Notes: generated by a model from the letters alone, not told the origin. A stretch of DNA of 41,443 bases from Lachnospiraceae bacterium (GCA_017444015.1 JAFSXN010000124.1:1-41443), one strand, 5' to 3'. Shown: positions 9,378-18,512, counted from the first letter of the stretch. Translations and numbers: made by a program.

Positions 9378-9611
9378 ATGAAGGTTCAGAACATTACAGA
9401 TATTGACAAATTCTTTAAGGTAATCGATTCCTGCAGCGGCAAGGTAGAGCTGGTTACAGGCGAAGGCGACAGGCTTAACCTGAAGTCAAAGCTCTCCCAG
9501 TACGTATCTATGGCCAATCTTTTCTCGGACGGAACAATCGAGGAGCTTGAGCTGGTAGCGTACGAGCCGGACGATATCAACAAGCTGATCAACTTTATGG
9601 TCAACGGCTGA
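9378..9611 (+). CDS. Conserved-looking 77-residue orphan protein
   Basis: A small acidic cytoplasmic protein preceded by a strong AGGAGG-like site (TAGGAGGA) 26 bp after ridA. It has no membrane helix and no cysteine pair pattern. Its composition suggests a compact alpha/beta fold (KVELVTGEGDRLNLKSKLSQ, then EELELVAYEPDDINKLINFM). I recall similar small proteins in Lachnospiraceae without known function, sometimes under misleading names. It ends three bases before the CPBP protease start, so the two are probably co-translated. I assign no function. Confidence 0.8.
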   Translation: MKVQNITDIDKFFKVIDSCSGKVELVTGEGDRLNLKSKLSQYVSMANLFSDGTIEELELVAYEPDDINKLINFMVNG

Positions 9612-9614
9612 TAG

Positions 9615-10595
9615 ATGGAGCTGAAAAACGTCAGGCGTACAAACGCTTTCTTTCTGGGGCTTATTCTCGTATATCTGGCAACAGAGCTGTTCATAACAGT
9701 TCTCTCTGCCAGAGATATCGAGTTAAGCCTTATTTCTTCTCTGGTACTCAGTCAGGGCATCATGCTGGTTCCCGCCCTGCTCTTTATCGTTATCTTCAGA
9801 CTGGACGTAAGGACCTGGGTCCCGATGCGAAGGCTCAAGGCATCGACCCTCGGCTTTACACTTCTGTTTACGCTCTGTATTTCTCCCTTTGTGACCTGGA
9901 TCAATATTCTTTCCCAGCTTTTTACGACGAATATCGTTGCGGAGCTTGCAGAAGAGCTTCTCTCCTCGCCTCCTCTGCCTTTGCTTCTGATTATAGGGAT
10001 CATCGGTCCCTTCTGTGAGGAACTCACGTTCCGGGGTGTCATCTTTCACGGGCTGAAATTTTCGGGGCGGATCCTTGCCTCCATCCTGATATCAGGACTA
10101 TTCTTCGGGCTGATGCATATGAATCTGAACCAGCTCAGCTATGCGGTGATACTGGGCGTTGCCTTTGCTTTTCTGACCGAGGCGACAGGGAGCATCCTGC
10201 CGTCCTTTCTCGTTCACGTTCTCGTCAACAGCTCAAATATCGGTCTCGAGTTCCTGACCGATTTTATTTATTCCCGTTTCAATATAGAAGGGGTAGACAG
10301 CCTGACCGAAGCCATCGAAAATACGGAGATCTCAAGAAACGAAATCTTTCTTGCGGCAGGCGCCTATATGATCCCCGCTCTGGTCGGACTCGCGCTTTCG
10401 ATCGTTGTTTTTATCGCGATCTGTAGAAGGGAGGGCTCCCTGGAACACATCCAAGGTCTCTTTCAATCAAAAAAGGAGAGGAAAGACCTCCCCGTTCTTA
10501 CGGTTACCGGCTGGATCGCGATAGGGATCTGCGCCGTCATCATTACCGCAATGGATCTTTTGATGAAGCTGTTTTCACTATTTGTGGCAGGATAA
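9615..10595 (+). CDS. CPBP family intramembrane glutamic protease
   Basis: 326-residue protein with about eight helices. The three CPBP motifs are present: EELTFRG (EExxxR type, about residues 136-142), FGLMHM (FxxxH) and HVLVN (HxxxN). These form the active site of Rce1/Abi-type proteases, which cleave within the membrane or mature peptides and lipoproteins. The start at ATG 9615 follows the previous stop by three bases. It lacks a strong ribosome site, which points to translational coupling. The substrate is unknown; no bacteriocin gene is adjacent unless the 77-residue orphan is the partner, for which there is no evidence. Confidence 0.88.
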   Translation: MELKNVRRTNAFFLGLILVYLATELFITVLSARDIELSLISSLVLSQGIMLVPALLFIVIFRLDVRTWVPMRRLKASTLGFTLLFTLCISPFVTWINILSQLFTTNIVAELAEELLSSPPLPLLLIIGIIGPFCEELTFRGVIFHGLKFSGRILASILISGLFFGLMHMNLNQLSYAVILGVAFAFLTEATGSILPSFLVHVLVNSSNIGLEFLTDFIYSRFNIEGVDSLTEAIENTEISRNEIFLAAGAYMIPALVGLALSIVVFIAICRREGSLEHIQGLFQSKKERKDLPVLTVTGWIAIGICAVIITAMDLLMKLFSLFVAG

Positions 10596-10640
10596 GTATC
10601 AACCCAGGTAAGCCAAAGCCTTTCAGGGTGTCCTATCTGA

Positions 10641-11063
10641 TCAGAAGCAAACAATACACAGAAAGGATTTTATAGCTGCACTATTACGACTGCAGCTTTT
10701 GATCCAGGAGCATTTGAGAGTGCTTTGGTTACCTGCTCATACAATGGTTATTCAAAGGATGCCTTTTATTCGGATGGCTTTGAATATCAGACCCGGGTCT
10801 ATGTTGAAAATCCTGCAGCTGTGACAGATTCAAAGCTGACATCCACACAAAAAACCAGAACCTATAACCTGACAATCAAAACCGGTACCGCATATGTGAT
10901 ACAAATGAAAGGAATGATCCAACCAGCAATATGGAGAAGTAAGAATAATAACATAGCCTTTGTTGATGAGAACGGGATCGTATATGGACGTTCTTCCGGA
11001 AAAACCTCGCTTCAGATGAAAGTAAACGGAATAACACATACAATAAATGTAGTGGTGAATTAA
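10641..11063 (+). pseudogene. 3' remnant of a Big_2-type Ig-like domain protein
   Basis: The frame is open from 10641 to the stop at 11063. The only possible starts are a poor TTG at 10725 or internal codons, none with a ribosome site. The last 60 residues match the bacterial Ig-like Big_2 pattern: a hydrophobic strand, W-R-S-K-N-N-N-I-A-F-V-D-E-N-G, G-R-S-S-G-K-T, and a terminal I-N-V-V-V strand. Such domains sit in surface or secreted adhesins. No signal peptide or anchor remains. The stretch is A/T-richer than its neighbours. I read it as the tail of a lost surface protein gene. Confidence 0.55.
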
Positions 11064-11123
11064 TCGACAATGTACCTGAATCATTTGAAGGTATGCTGAT
11101 GTTGGATATATTTCTCAACATCA

Positions 11124-11170
11124 AAAAATGACCATGCAGGAGCTAATCAACTCTTACATGGTCATTCTTT
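11124..11170. terminator. Bidirectional terminator between convergent units
   Basis: ATGACCATG (11127-11135) pairs with CATGGTCAT (11156-11164). On the plus strand it is followed by TCTTTTCTT. On the minus strand it is followed by a run of six T. It would end both the plus-strand unit and the minus-strand YjfB/EAL unit. Confidence 0.7.
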
Positions 11171-11231
11171 TCTTCTGCTGGCCTTTCAGAAACCTCGTGT
11201 TTCCGTAGCAAAACAGCCCACAGACATAAAG

Positions 11232-11408
11232 CTAAACGCTTACGTCGATATTGCCGCCTAACTCCGGAGTCACGGACTGTTCCATCATTTTGACCATATC
11301 ATCGCCCGAATCCTCGAAAACGTCTAACTGCTGCGCCAGCAAACTCGTTCCGACCTGATTCAGTACATTGGCCTGTGACATAGCCATAGATAAAGCGGGA
11401 ATATCCAT
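11232..11408 (-). CDS. YjfB family putative motility protein
   Basis: 58-residue protein starting MDIPALSMAMSQANVLNQVG and ending in an acidic C-terminal segment with a terminal NIDVSV. This matches the small YjfB family (putative motility protein), often found near flagellar or c-di-GMP genes in Firmicutes. AAAGGAG lies eight bases before ATG 11408. The longer frame back to 11501 is not supported. It sits downstream of the EAL protein on the same strand, which fits a link to motility, but the biochemical role of the family is not known. Confidence 0.8.
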   Translation of the reverse strand: MDIPALSMAMSQANVLNQVGTSLLAQQLDVFEDSGDDMVKMMEQSVTPELGGNIDVSV

Positions 11409-11516
11409 ACGATCAACTCCTTTTCCGGATATTTTACGTCCGCAATCCATTGTGGACAACTGACAAATGCTGCCATCGCAAGGACCCTCCGGCCCCTGCA
11501 AGCCTATTATATACTA

Positions 11517-13436
11517 TTACGCCTCTTCTGTCACGTTCAAAAACTTCTCCCGGAAGTCATGGATCGGCATCGGCTTTCCGTAATAGAAGCCCTGTAATCT
11601 TCCGCAGCCGATGGAGGCAAGGAACTCAACCATATCCTCAGTCTCAACACCCTCGCACAGAGTATTGATGCTCAGGTCATTCGCGATATCTACGACTCTC
11701 TTGATGATCTTACGGGAATTCTCATTCTTCTCAAAGCTCTTCAGGAACACCATATCGATCTTCAGCACGTCGAAATAATAATCCTTAAGTACATTGAGCG
11801 AGGAATATCCGGACCCGAAATCATCTAACCACAGCTCATAGCCCTTCTCCCTGAATAGCGCGATCGACTGATTCAGAATCGTCAGGTCATCCGTCATGGC
11901 GCTTTCAGTTACCTCGATATGGAGGTAATGGCGGTCGATCTTATACTTCTCTACCAACTCCTCCATCACCGCCACGGTATCCATCAGCTCAAAATCAAGC
12001 CTTGAGAAGTTCAGCGATACCGGGACCGCGTTCTGTCCGCGGTCTAAGCACTCTCTGATATCCCTGCAGACATTCTCGTAAATACATTTATCCAGCTTAT
12101 GAATCTGGCGATGCTCCTCAAGGATCGGGATAAAGTCGCCTGGGGAAAGAAAACCGTACTTGGGATCGACCCATCTGGCCAGGGCCTCGCATCCCGCTAA
12201 CTTCCTTGAATCCGACCACATGACCGGCTGGTAGTAAACCTTGATATAGCCCTTCTCCACAGCCTTGTCGATATTGTTTACAATGTACTGCTGCTTGAAG
12301 AAGTTATCGGCCGTCGCCTTGTCGTATTCCTTGAAGTTATGATCATATTCCTTCTTGATCAGATAGCAGGCGTACCGCGCCCGGTCAACGCCCTGTCTCG
12401 GGTCACAGTATATATCGTCCGGACGGTAACCGCCGACCTTAAGGCCCATATAGATCTCATCCTTCTCAGAATAGAAGCCCTTGCGGATCTCGTCGGCCTT
12501 CTCCAGCGCCCCTTCCCAATCCGTCAGGACAGCGAAGTGATCGTCCGAAATTCTCGCGACTAACGAGCCTGTGTAGGAATCCTCGATCATATGCGCGATC
12601 TTCGTCAGCAGCTCATTTCCCTTGATAAAACCGAACTGGTCGTTGTAGTTCTTGAAATTTTCTACGTCCAGGAACAGGAATACCTTATCGTGGACCCGTT
12701 CTCCCGCCATGATCAGGATCTCCGGAACGTTTTCATAAAAGAAATCAATGTTATGTATCCCGGTAAGTTCATCGAAGGCAGCGGTCTTCTGGAGCTTCTC
12801 GTTCACTCCCTCCAGATTCTCCTCCTTCGTTCCCTCGTTCAGACGCTGATGATAAATACTGACGCTTGCCATCAGGATCGAGATCCAGAACATAAAGAGG
12901 TTGATCTTATCGCCGGTCTGAAACTCCGTATTGGCCAGGGTATAGTAATAGAAAATCAGAAACGTACCGCTCAGAAGCACAAAGGACATTAACGGCTTCC
13001 AGACCAGAAGACAGGTCACATACAGCTCCATGGTCAGAAAGGTCAGGATCTGCTTGCCGCCCGCATAGTCCATACTCGAGATATAAATACCAAAAATCAG
13101 GCAAATCGCGGAGAACAGCCACATAATGGTCCATCCTGCCTTCTGACTTACCTGACCTTTGCTCTTTTTAAATCGTACCGAGTAGACCAGCATCACGAGA
13201 CCCATCGTAAGTAAGATCACGTAGGAGTAGAAATGCGAAACGATCCACGCAAAGTCCCGGGACTTATCGCTTAGGATCACGTACTTGATCAGCGTCCGAA
13301 GGATCATCCAGACCTCAAGTACAATGACGACCACCGACATATAAATACTGGAATTGATATTTGCGTTAAATAAGTAGTTCTCTACATACGCGGTATTTTT
13401 CCCGATCCCCAGTGCCGATTTAATCTTTTTATCCAT
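11517..13436 (-). CDS. Membrane c-di-GMP phosphodiesterase with degenerate GGDEF and intact EAL
   Basis: 639 residues. Six or so helices fill about 30-195. A GGDEF-fold domain (about 218-370) and an EAL domain (about 385-630) follow. The GGDEF active-site loop reads ISDDHF (296-301), so cyclase activity is unlikely. The EAL domain keeps its key residues: EAL (417-419), LNFS, the glutamate of TESAM, DDFGSGYSS (538-546), K559 in LKID and EGVE (595-598). It should hydrolyse c-di-GMP to pGpG, with the GGDEF domain perhaps sensing GTP. It starts 51 bp after the transaldolase-like gene and is followed by the YjfB gene; whether it belongs to the TRAP operon or has its own promoter is not clear. Confidence 0.93.
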   Translation of the reverse strand: MDKKIKSALGIGKNTAYVENYLFNANINSSIYMSVVVIVLEVWMILRTLIKYVILSDKSRDFAWIVSHFYSYVILLTMGLVMLVYSVRFKKSKGQVSQKAGWTIMWLFSAICLIFGIYISSMDYAGGKQILTFLTMELYVTCLLVWKPLMSFVLLSGTFLIFYYYTLANTEFQTGDKINLFMFWISILMASVSIYHQRLNEGTKEENLEGVNEKLQKTAAFDELTGIHNIDFFYENVPEILIMAGERVHDKVFLFLDVENFKNYNDQFGFIKGNELLTKIAHMIEDSYTGSLVARISDDHFAVLTDWEGALEKADEIRKGFYSEKDEIYMGLKVGGYRPDDIYCDPRQGVDRARYACYLIKKEYDHNFKEYDKATADNFFKQQYIVNNIDKAVEKGYIKVYYQPVMWSDSRKLAGCEALARWVDPKYGFLSPGDFIPILEEHRQIHKLDKCIYENVCRDIRECLDRGQNAVPVSLNFSRLDFELMDTVAVMEELVEKYKIDRHYLHIEVTESAMTDDLTILNQSIALFREKGYELWLDDFGSGYSSLNVLKDYYFDVLKIDMVFLKSFEKNENSRKIIKRVVDIANDLSINTLCEGVETEDMVEFLASIGCGRLQGFYYGKPMPIHDFREKFLNVTEEA

Positions 13437-13487
13437 ATAACCACCTTATCCTGAGCGTAAACCGCCGCGGACAGGCAGCGGTATTCT

Positions 13488-14528
13488 TTATTTCTTTCGT
13501 TCTTCCGCAATAAGATCCAGCGCGCTCTGCCAGGCCTTTTCAAAGCTCTGTCTGAACAGCACCACCGGACCGAAGTCCTCATATTCCGACGGATCGATCG
13601 CGTTGATGAAGTATGCCCTTCTGTAGTCCTCCAGCTTTTCAACCAGCTCGTCCTCTACAGAGAACGGTGTCGGCGCATGGAACCGATCCAGAGCCAGACC
13701 ATCCAGCTCTAACAGCTTATCTGCGGTTCCGACCCAGTTGATCGTGATCGCGGCATCCGCTCCCACCATTTCGGTAAAGTGATGAAGACCTCTTGCGCCG
13801 CCTCCGATAAAGCCACAGGGATACTTTCGGTCATGAACGATCTGATGGACCTTCTTGGCTATGCTCAGACCTGCCTGCCAGAGAACATCCTCAGCTATAT
13901 CTATATTATTATTTTTTACCTGATTATGCAAGTATTCATCATAAATTCCGGTAATCAGGCTGAAATACATCGGTGCCGGATTTTCCATATCCTTCGTAGC
14001 CCCGATATAGGCTTCGCAGGCATCGATGACCTGTCTGACAGCCATACATTCGGTCGCGTTGATCGGAACGCCTTCCGCCGCAAGGATCGAGATCGCCTTC
14101 AGGCCTTCCGGCGTTACCGGGATCTTTGCCATGATATTCGGTCCGGCTTCACGGTTGCTTCTGGCGCACCGAACAATGGTATCCGCGTCCTCATGGAACG
14201 GATCGCCCTGGATGCTGACATAGCCCAGCTTTTTGTTGCTGCTCTCGTAGAGCGGGATGAATTTCTTCGCAACCTCTCCGACGAGAGTCTTCTGCAGCTT
14301 TACAAGCGCCTCGGTATCGTCCGGCTCCTCCTTGATGATCTCCCGTAAGAAGCCCTTCGCGTACTCACCCTCGGTCTCGTGCGAAAGCATCTTCCAGGTA
14401 TAGCTCGGATTCTGGGTACAACCTACCGCTCCCGCGCTAAGCGCAAGCTCCGCTTCCTCTCTCGTTACGTTGTTGATCCAGAATCTCGTCGCGGTATGCT
14501 TTGCCACTCTCTTAAAATAATCAGCCAT
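13488..14528 (-). CDS. Transaldolase-fold (class I aldolase) protein
   Basis: 346 residues with a transaldolase barrel. GCTQNPS (36-42) is the usual TNPS-like motif, and NIMAKIPVTPEG carries the Schiff-base lysine at K135. It is longer than classical short transaldolases of about 215 residues and differs from the long TalB-type. Many such relatives act on substrates other than sedoheptulose 7-phosphate, including sulfofructose in one known pathway. Operon context with a TRAP transporter and a BKACE enzyme argues for a catabolic aldol cleavage or transfer, not central metabolism. AAAGGAG lies about nine bases before ATG 14528. The substrate is unknown. Confidence 0.82.
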   Translation of the reverse strand: MADYFKRVAKHTATRFWINNVTREEAELALSAGAVGCTQNPSYTWKMLSHETEGEYAKGFLREIIKEEPDDTEALVKLQKTLVGEVAKKFIPLYESSNKKLGYVSIQGDPFHEDADTIVRCARSNREAGPNIMAKIPVTPEGLKAISILAAEGVPINATECMAVRQVIDACEAYIGATKDMENPAPMYFSLITGIYDEYLHNQVKNNNIDIAEDVLWQAGLSIAKKVHQIVHDRKYPCGFIGGGARGLHHFTEMVGADAAITINWVGTADKLLELDGLALDRFHAPTPFSVEDELVEKLEDYRRAYFINAIDPSEYEDFGPVVLFRQSFEKAWQSALDLIAEERKK

Positions 14529-14586
14529 TTTGGTTCATCTCCTTTAGTTAAATGTAATTTTAAATAACATATGCTATTCTTACCTG

Positions 14587-15888
14587 TTACTTTGTCCTGA
14601 TAAACAGATCACAGGCATACTCTCCCTTGTCTGTCTTTAGCTCTTCGATAAAGGTCCTGCCGGAAAACGAAAGAATCCTCTCCGAAGAAGGATCGATCTG
14701 CTTTACATTCCGCCCCAGGGCTTTGAGCTCCTCGATCAGCTTTTTCCCTTCTTTTGACGCTCCGCCGCAGACAATGATATCCTTCACATAAGGAGTTCTT
14801 GTGAATTCCTTCAGAAAGATCCTGTCCTCGATGCTGTTCATCGTATGGACCCCGAACCGTTCCTTCCCCGGAGCATTCGGAAGAATGACGTATTCCGCTC
14901 TTTCGAAGGCAGGTTCCTTTTCTCCCTGACAGCGCCTTACGACCTCATCAAGCACCCGCTGTTTGTTCGCGTTCCGGACATCCGGGATCTGATCCTGCAA
15001 AGATCCGCCTCTGCCGGAAGCTGAAACCTGGACAGCAGTATCAGAATCCTCAGTCTCTTTAAAGCGGTAGAGCTCTGAGGGGATCGACAGCATTTCCCTT
15101 GCTTCTTCGGGTGTCATTGGCTCCATCCCTGCCTCCCGGACGAGCCTTGCCGTCTCTCTTATCAGCTCCGCGTTTGTTTCGACTCTGGTATGCTCATCCA
15201 GATAATCCGAATCCTCAAAGCCGATCCTCAGCGCGTCCGCCCCAAGCTCCAGGGCCTTCTTTACCATCGTAAAGTCCTTCCTGTGCGCCTCGGTATAGCC
15301 CCATCGTACGTCCTCCTTCGCGAAATTATCATAGACTCCGCCGATCATATGCTTCAGGGCCGCTTCCGTCGGCGGCATCTCCCCGGGATGACCGAAAACA
15401 AGAGCAAGGAGCATAGGCTTTTTAAAGCAGAACTGCTCGTCAAGCTCTCTGAGCGTATTACTCATTCCCAGCTCAAACAGCTCTGTCTCCGGGATCTTTT
15501 CATTCTCAACGATCTGGCTGACGCAGTAGCGGACATCCTTGATCGGGTTGGCATAGACTGCCTCGCCGAGATTAACCGAGCCCACGTTTAAGCTCGTGGC
15601 CTCGACCCAGGGAGCGTAACATGGCTGGACCCTCTCCTCGATCGAAAGCGTGGAAACTCCTCCCGTTGATATCTCGATAATAATGTCGCAAAGCTCACGG
15701 ATATACCGCGCCGTTTCCTCTAAAAGCCCGAGACTCGGGGTCAGTCTCCCGTTCAGGTCCCGGACGTGCAGATGGACCATAGCGGCGCCGTTTTTATAGC
15801 ATTCAAATACGTCTCTCGCGATCGCTCTCGGGTTGATGAAGGGATCCCCCGCCGACACCGGAGCGACGCTGATCATAATTTTTTTCAT
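14587..15888 (-). CDS. BKACE family (3-keto-5-aminohexanoate cleavage enzyme-like) with C-terminal extension
   Basis: 433 residues. Residues 1-270 match the BKACE barrel. These zinc enzymes condense a beta-keto acid with acetyl-CoA to give acetoacetate and a new acyl-CoA. Visible family features are HLHVRD (metal ligands H39 and H41), the ISTGG loop, ELGMSN around E139, FGHPG and the acidic RIGFED (E225). Typical members are about 270-310 residues. Here residues 271-433 form an extra segment with a Gly/Ser linker (SGRGGS) and an alpha/beta-looking end (KDIIVCGGASKEGKKLIEEL). I do not recognise this domain. The start overlaps the gntR stop by four bases. Confidence 0.85.
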   Translation of the reverse strand: MKKIMISVAPVSAGDPFINPRAIARDVFECYKNGAAMVHLHVRDLNGRLTPSLGLLEETARYIRELCDIIIEISTGGVSTLSIEERVQPCYAPWVEATSLNVGSVNLGEAVYANPIKDVRYCVSQIVENEKIPETELFELGMSNTLRELDEQFCFKKPMLLALVFGHPGEMPPTEAALKHMIGGVYDNFAKEDVRWGYTEAHRKDFTMVKKALELGADALRIGFEDSDYLDEHTRVETNAELIRETARLVREAGMEPMTPEEAREMLSIPSELYRFKETEDSDTAVQVSASGRGGSLQDQIPDVRNANKQRVLDEVVRRCQGEKEPAFERAEYVILPNAPGKERFGVHTMNSIEDRIFLKEFTRTPYVKDIIVCGGASKEGKKLIEELKALGRNVKQIDPSSERILSFSGRTFIEELKTDKGEYACDLFIRTK

Positions 15889-16634
15889 TCCTTGTTCAAT
15901 ACCTTCCGTAAGAATACGTAGTGATTGTTCACGACTTCATTGATCTTCGGGAAGTCGCGGTTCTTTATAACATGGATGATATCTCTGTGCAGCTCGATAA
16001 ACTCATCCTGTTTTCCGAGACGGATCCATTCCTCGACCGCTTTTTTCCTGGAGGGTACCGTCATCCTCGCGATAAAGCTCGTCAGAACATTGACCTGAGG
16101 GTTTTCGATGGTTCCCGCGATGGCGCTGTGGAACTTAAGATCCAGCTCCAGAACCCGATCCGCGGAAGGCTCCTCCTTTTTCAACTCCCTTTCGGTTTCA
16201 TCCGTAAGCTCTAACAGCCTCGGAAGGACCTCTCCGATATTCTCGTTTTCCATTGCCAGCTGAATAATGCCGGTTTCGATGATCGAACGCAGCTGAACGA
16301 GATCGTTCTGATCCTTGCTCGTATAGATCAGATTATACAGCAGAGGATCCAGCATCTTTTCATTAAAGGAATCCTCGATATAGGTCCCGTCCGCTCTCTT
16401 GATATAGAGCACGCCGTAGGCCTGAAGCTGCTTGACCGCCTCCCGGACGGTATTCCGCCCGACATCATATTTCTTCGCGAGCTCCGACTCCGGTGCCAGA
16501 CGGTCTCCCGGATGAAGGGTACCGTTTATGATCTCGTCCGTGATCGCCTGAATGACCTGATTGACGTAGTTCCCCGGCCGTGACTTCGCCTGACCCCTGA
16601 CTTCTCTGGTAGCTGAGTTATCCGTATTATACAT
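15885..16634 (-). CDS. GntR/FadR-subfamily (FCD) transcriptional regulator
   Basis: 249 residues: an N-terminal winged helix (about 22-95, with PGDRLAPESELAKKYDVGRNTVREA split around the recognition helix) and a C-terminal all-helical FCD ligand domain. FCD regulators bind organic acids, often through a metal, and usually repress a catabolic operon until the ligand is present. It is encoded within the TRAP/BKACE operon. It is the natural candidate for the tandem palindromes at 20884-20910. A second palindrome, ATAACGCTGTTAT (16633-16645), overlaps its own start codon. Its ribosome site is weak, which would keep levels low. Confidence 0.92.
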   Translation of the reverse strand: MYNTDNSATREVRGQAKSRPGNYVNQVIQAITDEIINGTLHPGDRLAPESELAKKYDVGRNTVREAVKQLQAYGVLYIKRADGTYIEDSFNEKMLDPLLYNLIYTSKDQNDLVQLRSIIETGIIQLAMENENIGEVLPRLLELTDETERELKKEEPSADRVLELDLKFHSAIAGTIENPQVNVLTSFIARMTVPSRKKAVEEWIRLGKQDEFIELHRDIIHVIKNRDFPKINEVVNNHYVFLRKVLNKE

Positions 16635-16695
16635 AACGCTGTTATCTCTACTTTCTTTGTAACTGCCGGGCTCCCAGGCAGCTACGCCTTTTCTT

Positions 16696-17973
16696 TTAAT
16701 GCAGCAGCGATCCGGGTACCGTGATCAGGCCCTGGCATCCGATCAGAAGCGCTACTACCGCGATCGATCCCAGAATGAACGGGATCAGATATTTCATAGT
16801 AGATCCTACCGTAATATGCCTCAGATCGCAAGCCACATAGATACACATTCCGACCGGAGGAGTGACCAGCCCGATTCCAATAACAACTGTTACTAAAACA
16901 CCCAGTACGATGGGATCGATCCCAACGGCCATGGCGATCGGGAATATGATCGGCATAAACAGCGTCAGCGTAGCGATGGACTCCATAAACATCGTAACGA
17001 TGAAGAACAGAAGTAAAATCATGATTAAAATAACTGTCGGATTCGTCGAAAATCCAAGCATCCGGTCCGTCAGCCACTTATCAAAGCCCGCTGTCGTAAG
17101 CATGATCGTAAAGAGCTTCGCGGCTCCGATCACGGTAAAGATACGGGCGGAGACTCTTACGGTTTCCTTAAAGGCAAATTTCAGATCTTCCCAGGTAATG
17201 GCGTGATATACGAATTTTCCGACTAACAGCCCGTACAGAACGGCAAGAGCTCCTGCCTCGGTCGGGGATACAATACCGGATGTTATTGATCCGATGATCA
17301 GGACCGGCATGATCAGCGCCGGAAGCGATGCCTTAAAGGATTCCCAGACCGGCTTCCAGGTAAAGTGGCCCGGCTCCTTATCCACGTTCTCCTTCTTTGC
17401 GAAGATATAGCAGAGCAGCATCTGCATCAGTCCGCAGAGGATACCGGGAAGAATTCCCCCGAGGAAGAGCTTTCCGGTGGAAATATTACAGATCCCCGCG
17501 ATAACGACCATAGGGATCGAAGGCGGGATGATGATACCGATCGTCGAAGAAATCGCCGTTACCGAAACAGTCAGCTGCTCCGAGTAGCCCTTCTTGATCA
17601 TCGTAGGCATAAACATCCCCGAAACGCCCGCGGTATCCGCTACCGCCGAGCCCGAGATCCCCGCGAAGATCATAGAGGATAAGACATTGACGTGGGCCAG
17701 ACCGCCGTAGATATGGCCGACGATGCTGTAGCAGAATTCCATCAGCTTCTCCGAGATCCCGCCCTTGCTCATGGTATAGCCGGCAAAGGTATAGAGAGGG
17801 ATCGCAAGCAGCGCCCAGGAATTCATTCCCTCAAACATTCTCTGACAGACCGTTACAAGCGAGCCCTGGTCAAAGAAGAGGATCCCGCCCATGGCAGAAA
17901 GTCCGAGAGAAATGCCGATGGGTACGCCAAGGATCATCAATACGGCAAAGCAGCCGATCAACCATATGATCAT
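16696..17973 (-). CDS. dctM: TRAP transporter large permease DctM
   Basis: 425-residue DctM-type permease with about twelve helices, including the hallmark stretches PLYTFAGYTMSKGGI, GISGSAVADTAG and GLVTPPVGMCIYV. It forms the cation-coupled channel of a tripartite transporter for carboxylates. GGAGGTGAG precedes ATG 17973, and the start overlaps the dctQ stop by four bases. It is followed by gntR after about 60 bp. Confidence 0.97.
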   Translation of the reverse strand: MIIWLIGCFAVLMILGVPIGISLGLSAMGGILFFDQGSLVTVCQRMFEGMNSWALLAIPLYTFAGYTMSKGGISEKLMEFCYSIVGHIYGGLAHVNVLSSMIFAGISGSAVADTAGVSGMFMPTMIKKGYSEQLTVSVTAISSTIGIIIPPSIPMVVIAGICNISTGKLFLGGILPGILCGLMQMLLCYIFAKKENVDKEPGHFTWKPVWESFKASLPALIMPVLIIGSITSGIVSPTEAGALAVLYGLLVGKFVYHAITWEDLKFAFKETVRVSARIFTVIGAAKLFTIMLTTAGFDKWLTDRMLGFSTNPTVILIMILLLFFIVTMFMESIATLTLFMPIIFPIAMAVGIDPIVLGVLVTVVIGIGLVTPPVGMCIYVACDLRHITVGSTMKYLIPFILGSIAVVALLIGCQGLITVPGSLLH

Positions 17974-18512
17974 TTCCCGCTCACCTCCTCTTCAACTTCT
18001 TTCACCTCCGAGGCCGCTTCCAGAGCTTTGGCCTCTGCCGGTGTCGTAAGCGTTACCGCCAGGTGAATCAGTACCGCGATGATACAGAGGACTCCCGCGA
18101 CCGGAAAGATCGCGTAAACCTGTCCCATAGTAAACTTCGGCATCGTCGAGACCTTCTGCTTTGCCTTTGTGGAAAGCAGAAAGCCCGAATACGTTACGAG
18201 AACGTAGAAGATCAGCTCAAACACATCCACGATGATCCGGGTAAAACGGTAGCCGTACTTCCAATTTTCCAGAAGCGCGTCGATGACCTCGACCCGAAGA
18301 TTCGTCCCCGCGCAGGCAACGCCTGCTGCTCCGAGCATCATCGCCCAGACATTGGCGTACTGGCTGAATTCCATATACCAGCTGAAGCCTCCGACCGCAG
18401 GGATCAGTCTCAAGATAACATTGGCGATGATCACGACGAACATCACACAGATCAGTACCGACCCGATGATCGTCATAGCCTCGTCGATTCCTTTTTGCAG
18501 TTTATTTAACAT
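17970..18512 (-). CDS. dctQ: TRAP transporter small permease DctQ
   Basis: 180-residue four-helix DctQ subunit. It keeps the typical FSWYMEFSQYANVWAMMLGAA stretch, in which I see the conserved E-F-x-x-Y-x-x-V-W core, and the GTNLRVEV loop. The start is ATG 18512 (MLNKLQKGI), with GGGAGAAGAGG upstream; the ATG at 18575 lies in the hairpin-rich leader and is rejected. It is tightly coupled to dctM, but separated from dctP by 451 bp of structured DNA. Confidence 0.93.
   Translation of the reverse strand: MLNKLQKGIDEAMTIIGSVLICVMFVVIIANVILRLIPAVGGFSWYMEFSQYANVWAMMLGAAGVACAGTNLRVEVIDALLENWKYGYRFTRIIVDVFELIFYVLVTYSGFLLSTKAKQKVSTMPKFTMGQVYAIFPVAGVLCIIAVLIHLAVTLTTPAEAKALEAASEVKEVEEEVSGK

Noticed and set aside
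16682-17077. 131-codon minus-strand frame rich in Asp, Tyr and Gly
   Set aside because: Different frame of the dctM gene, which has full-length membrane helices in the correct frame.
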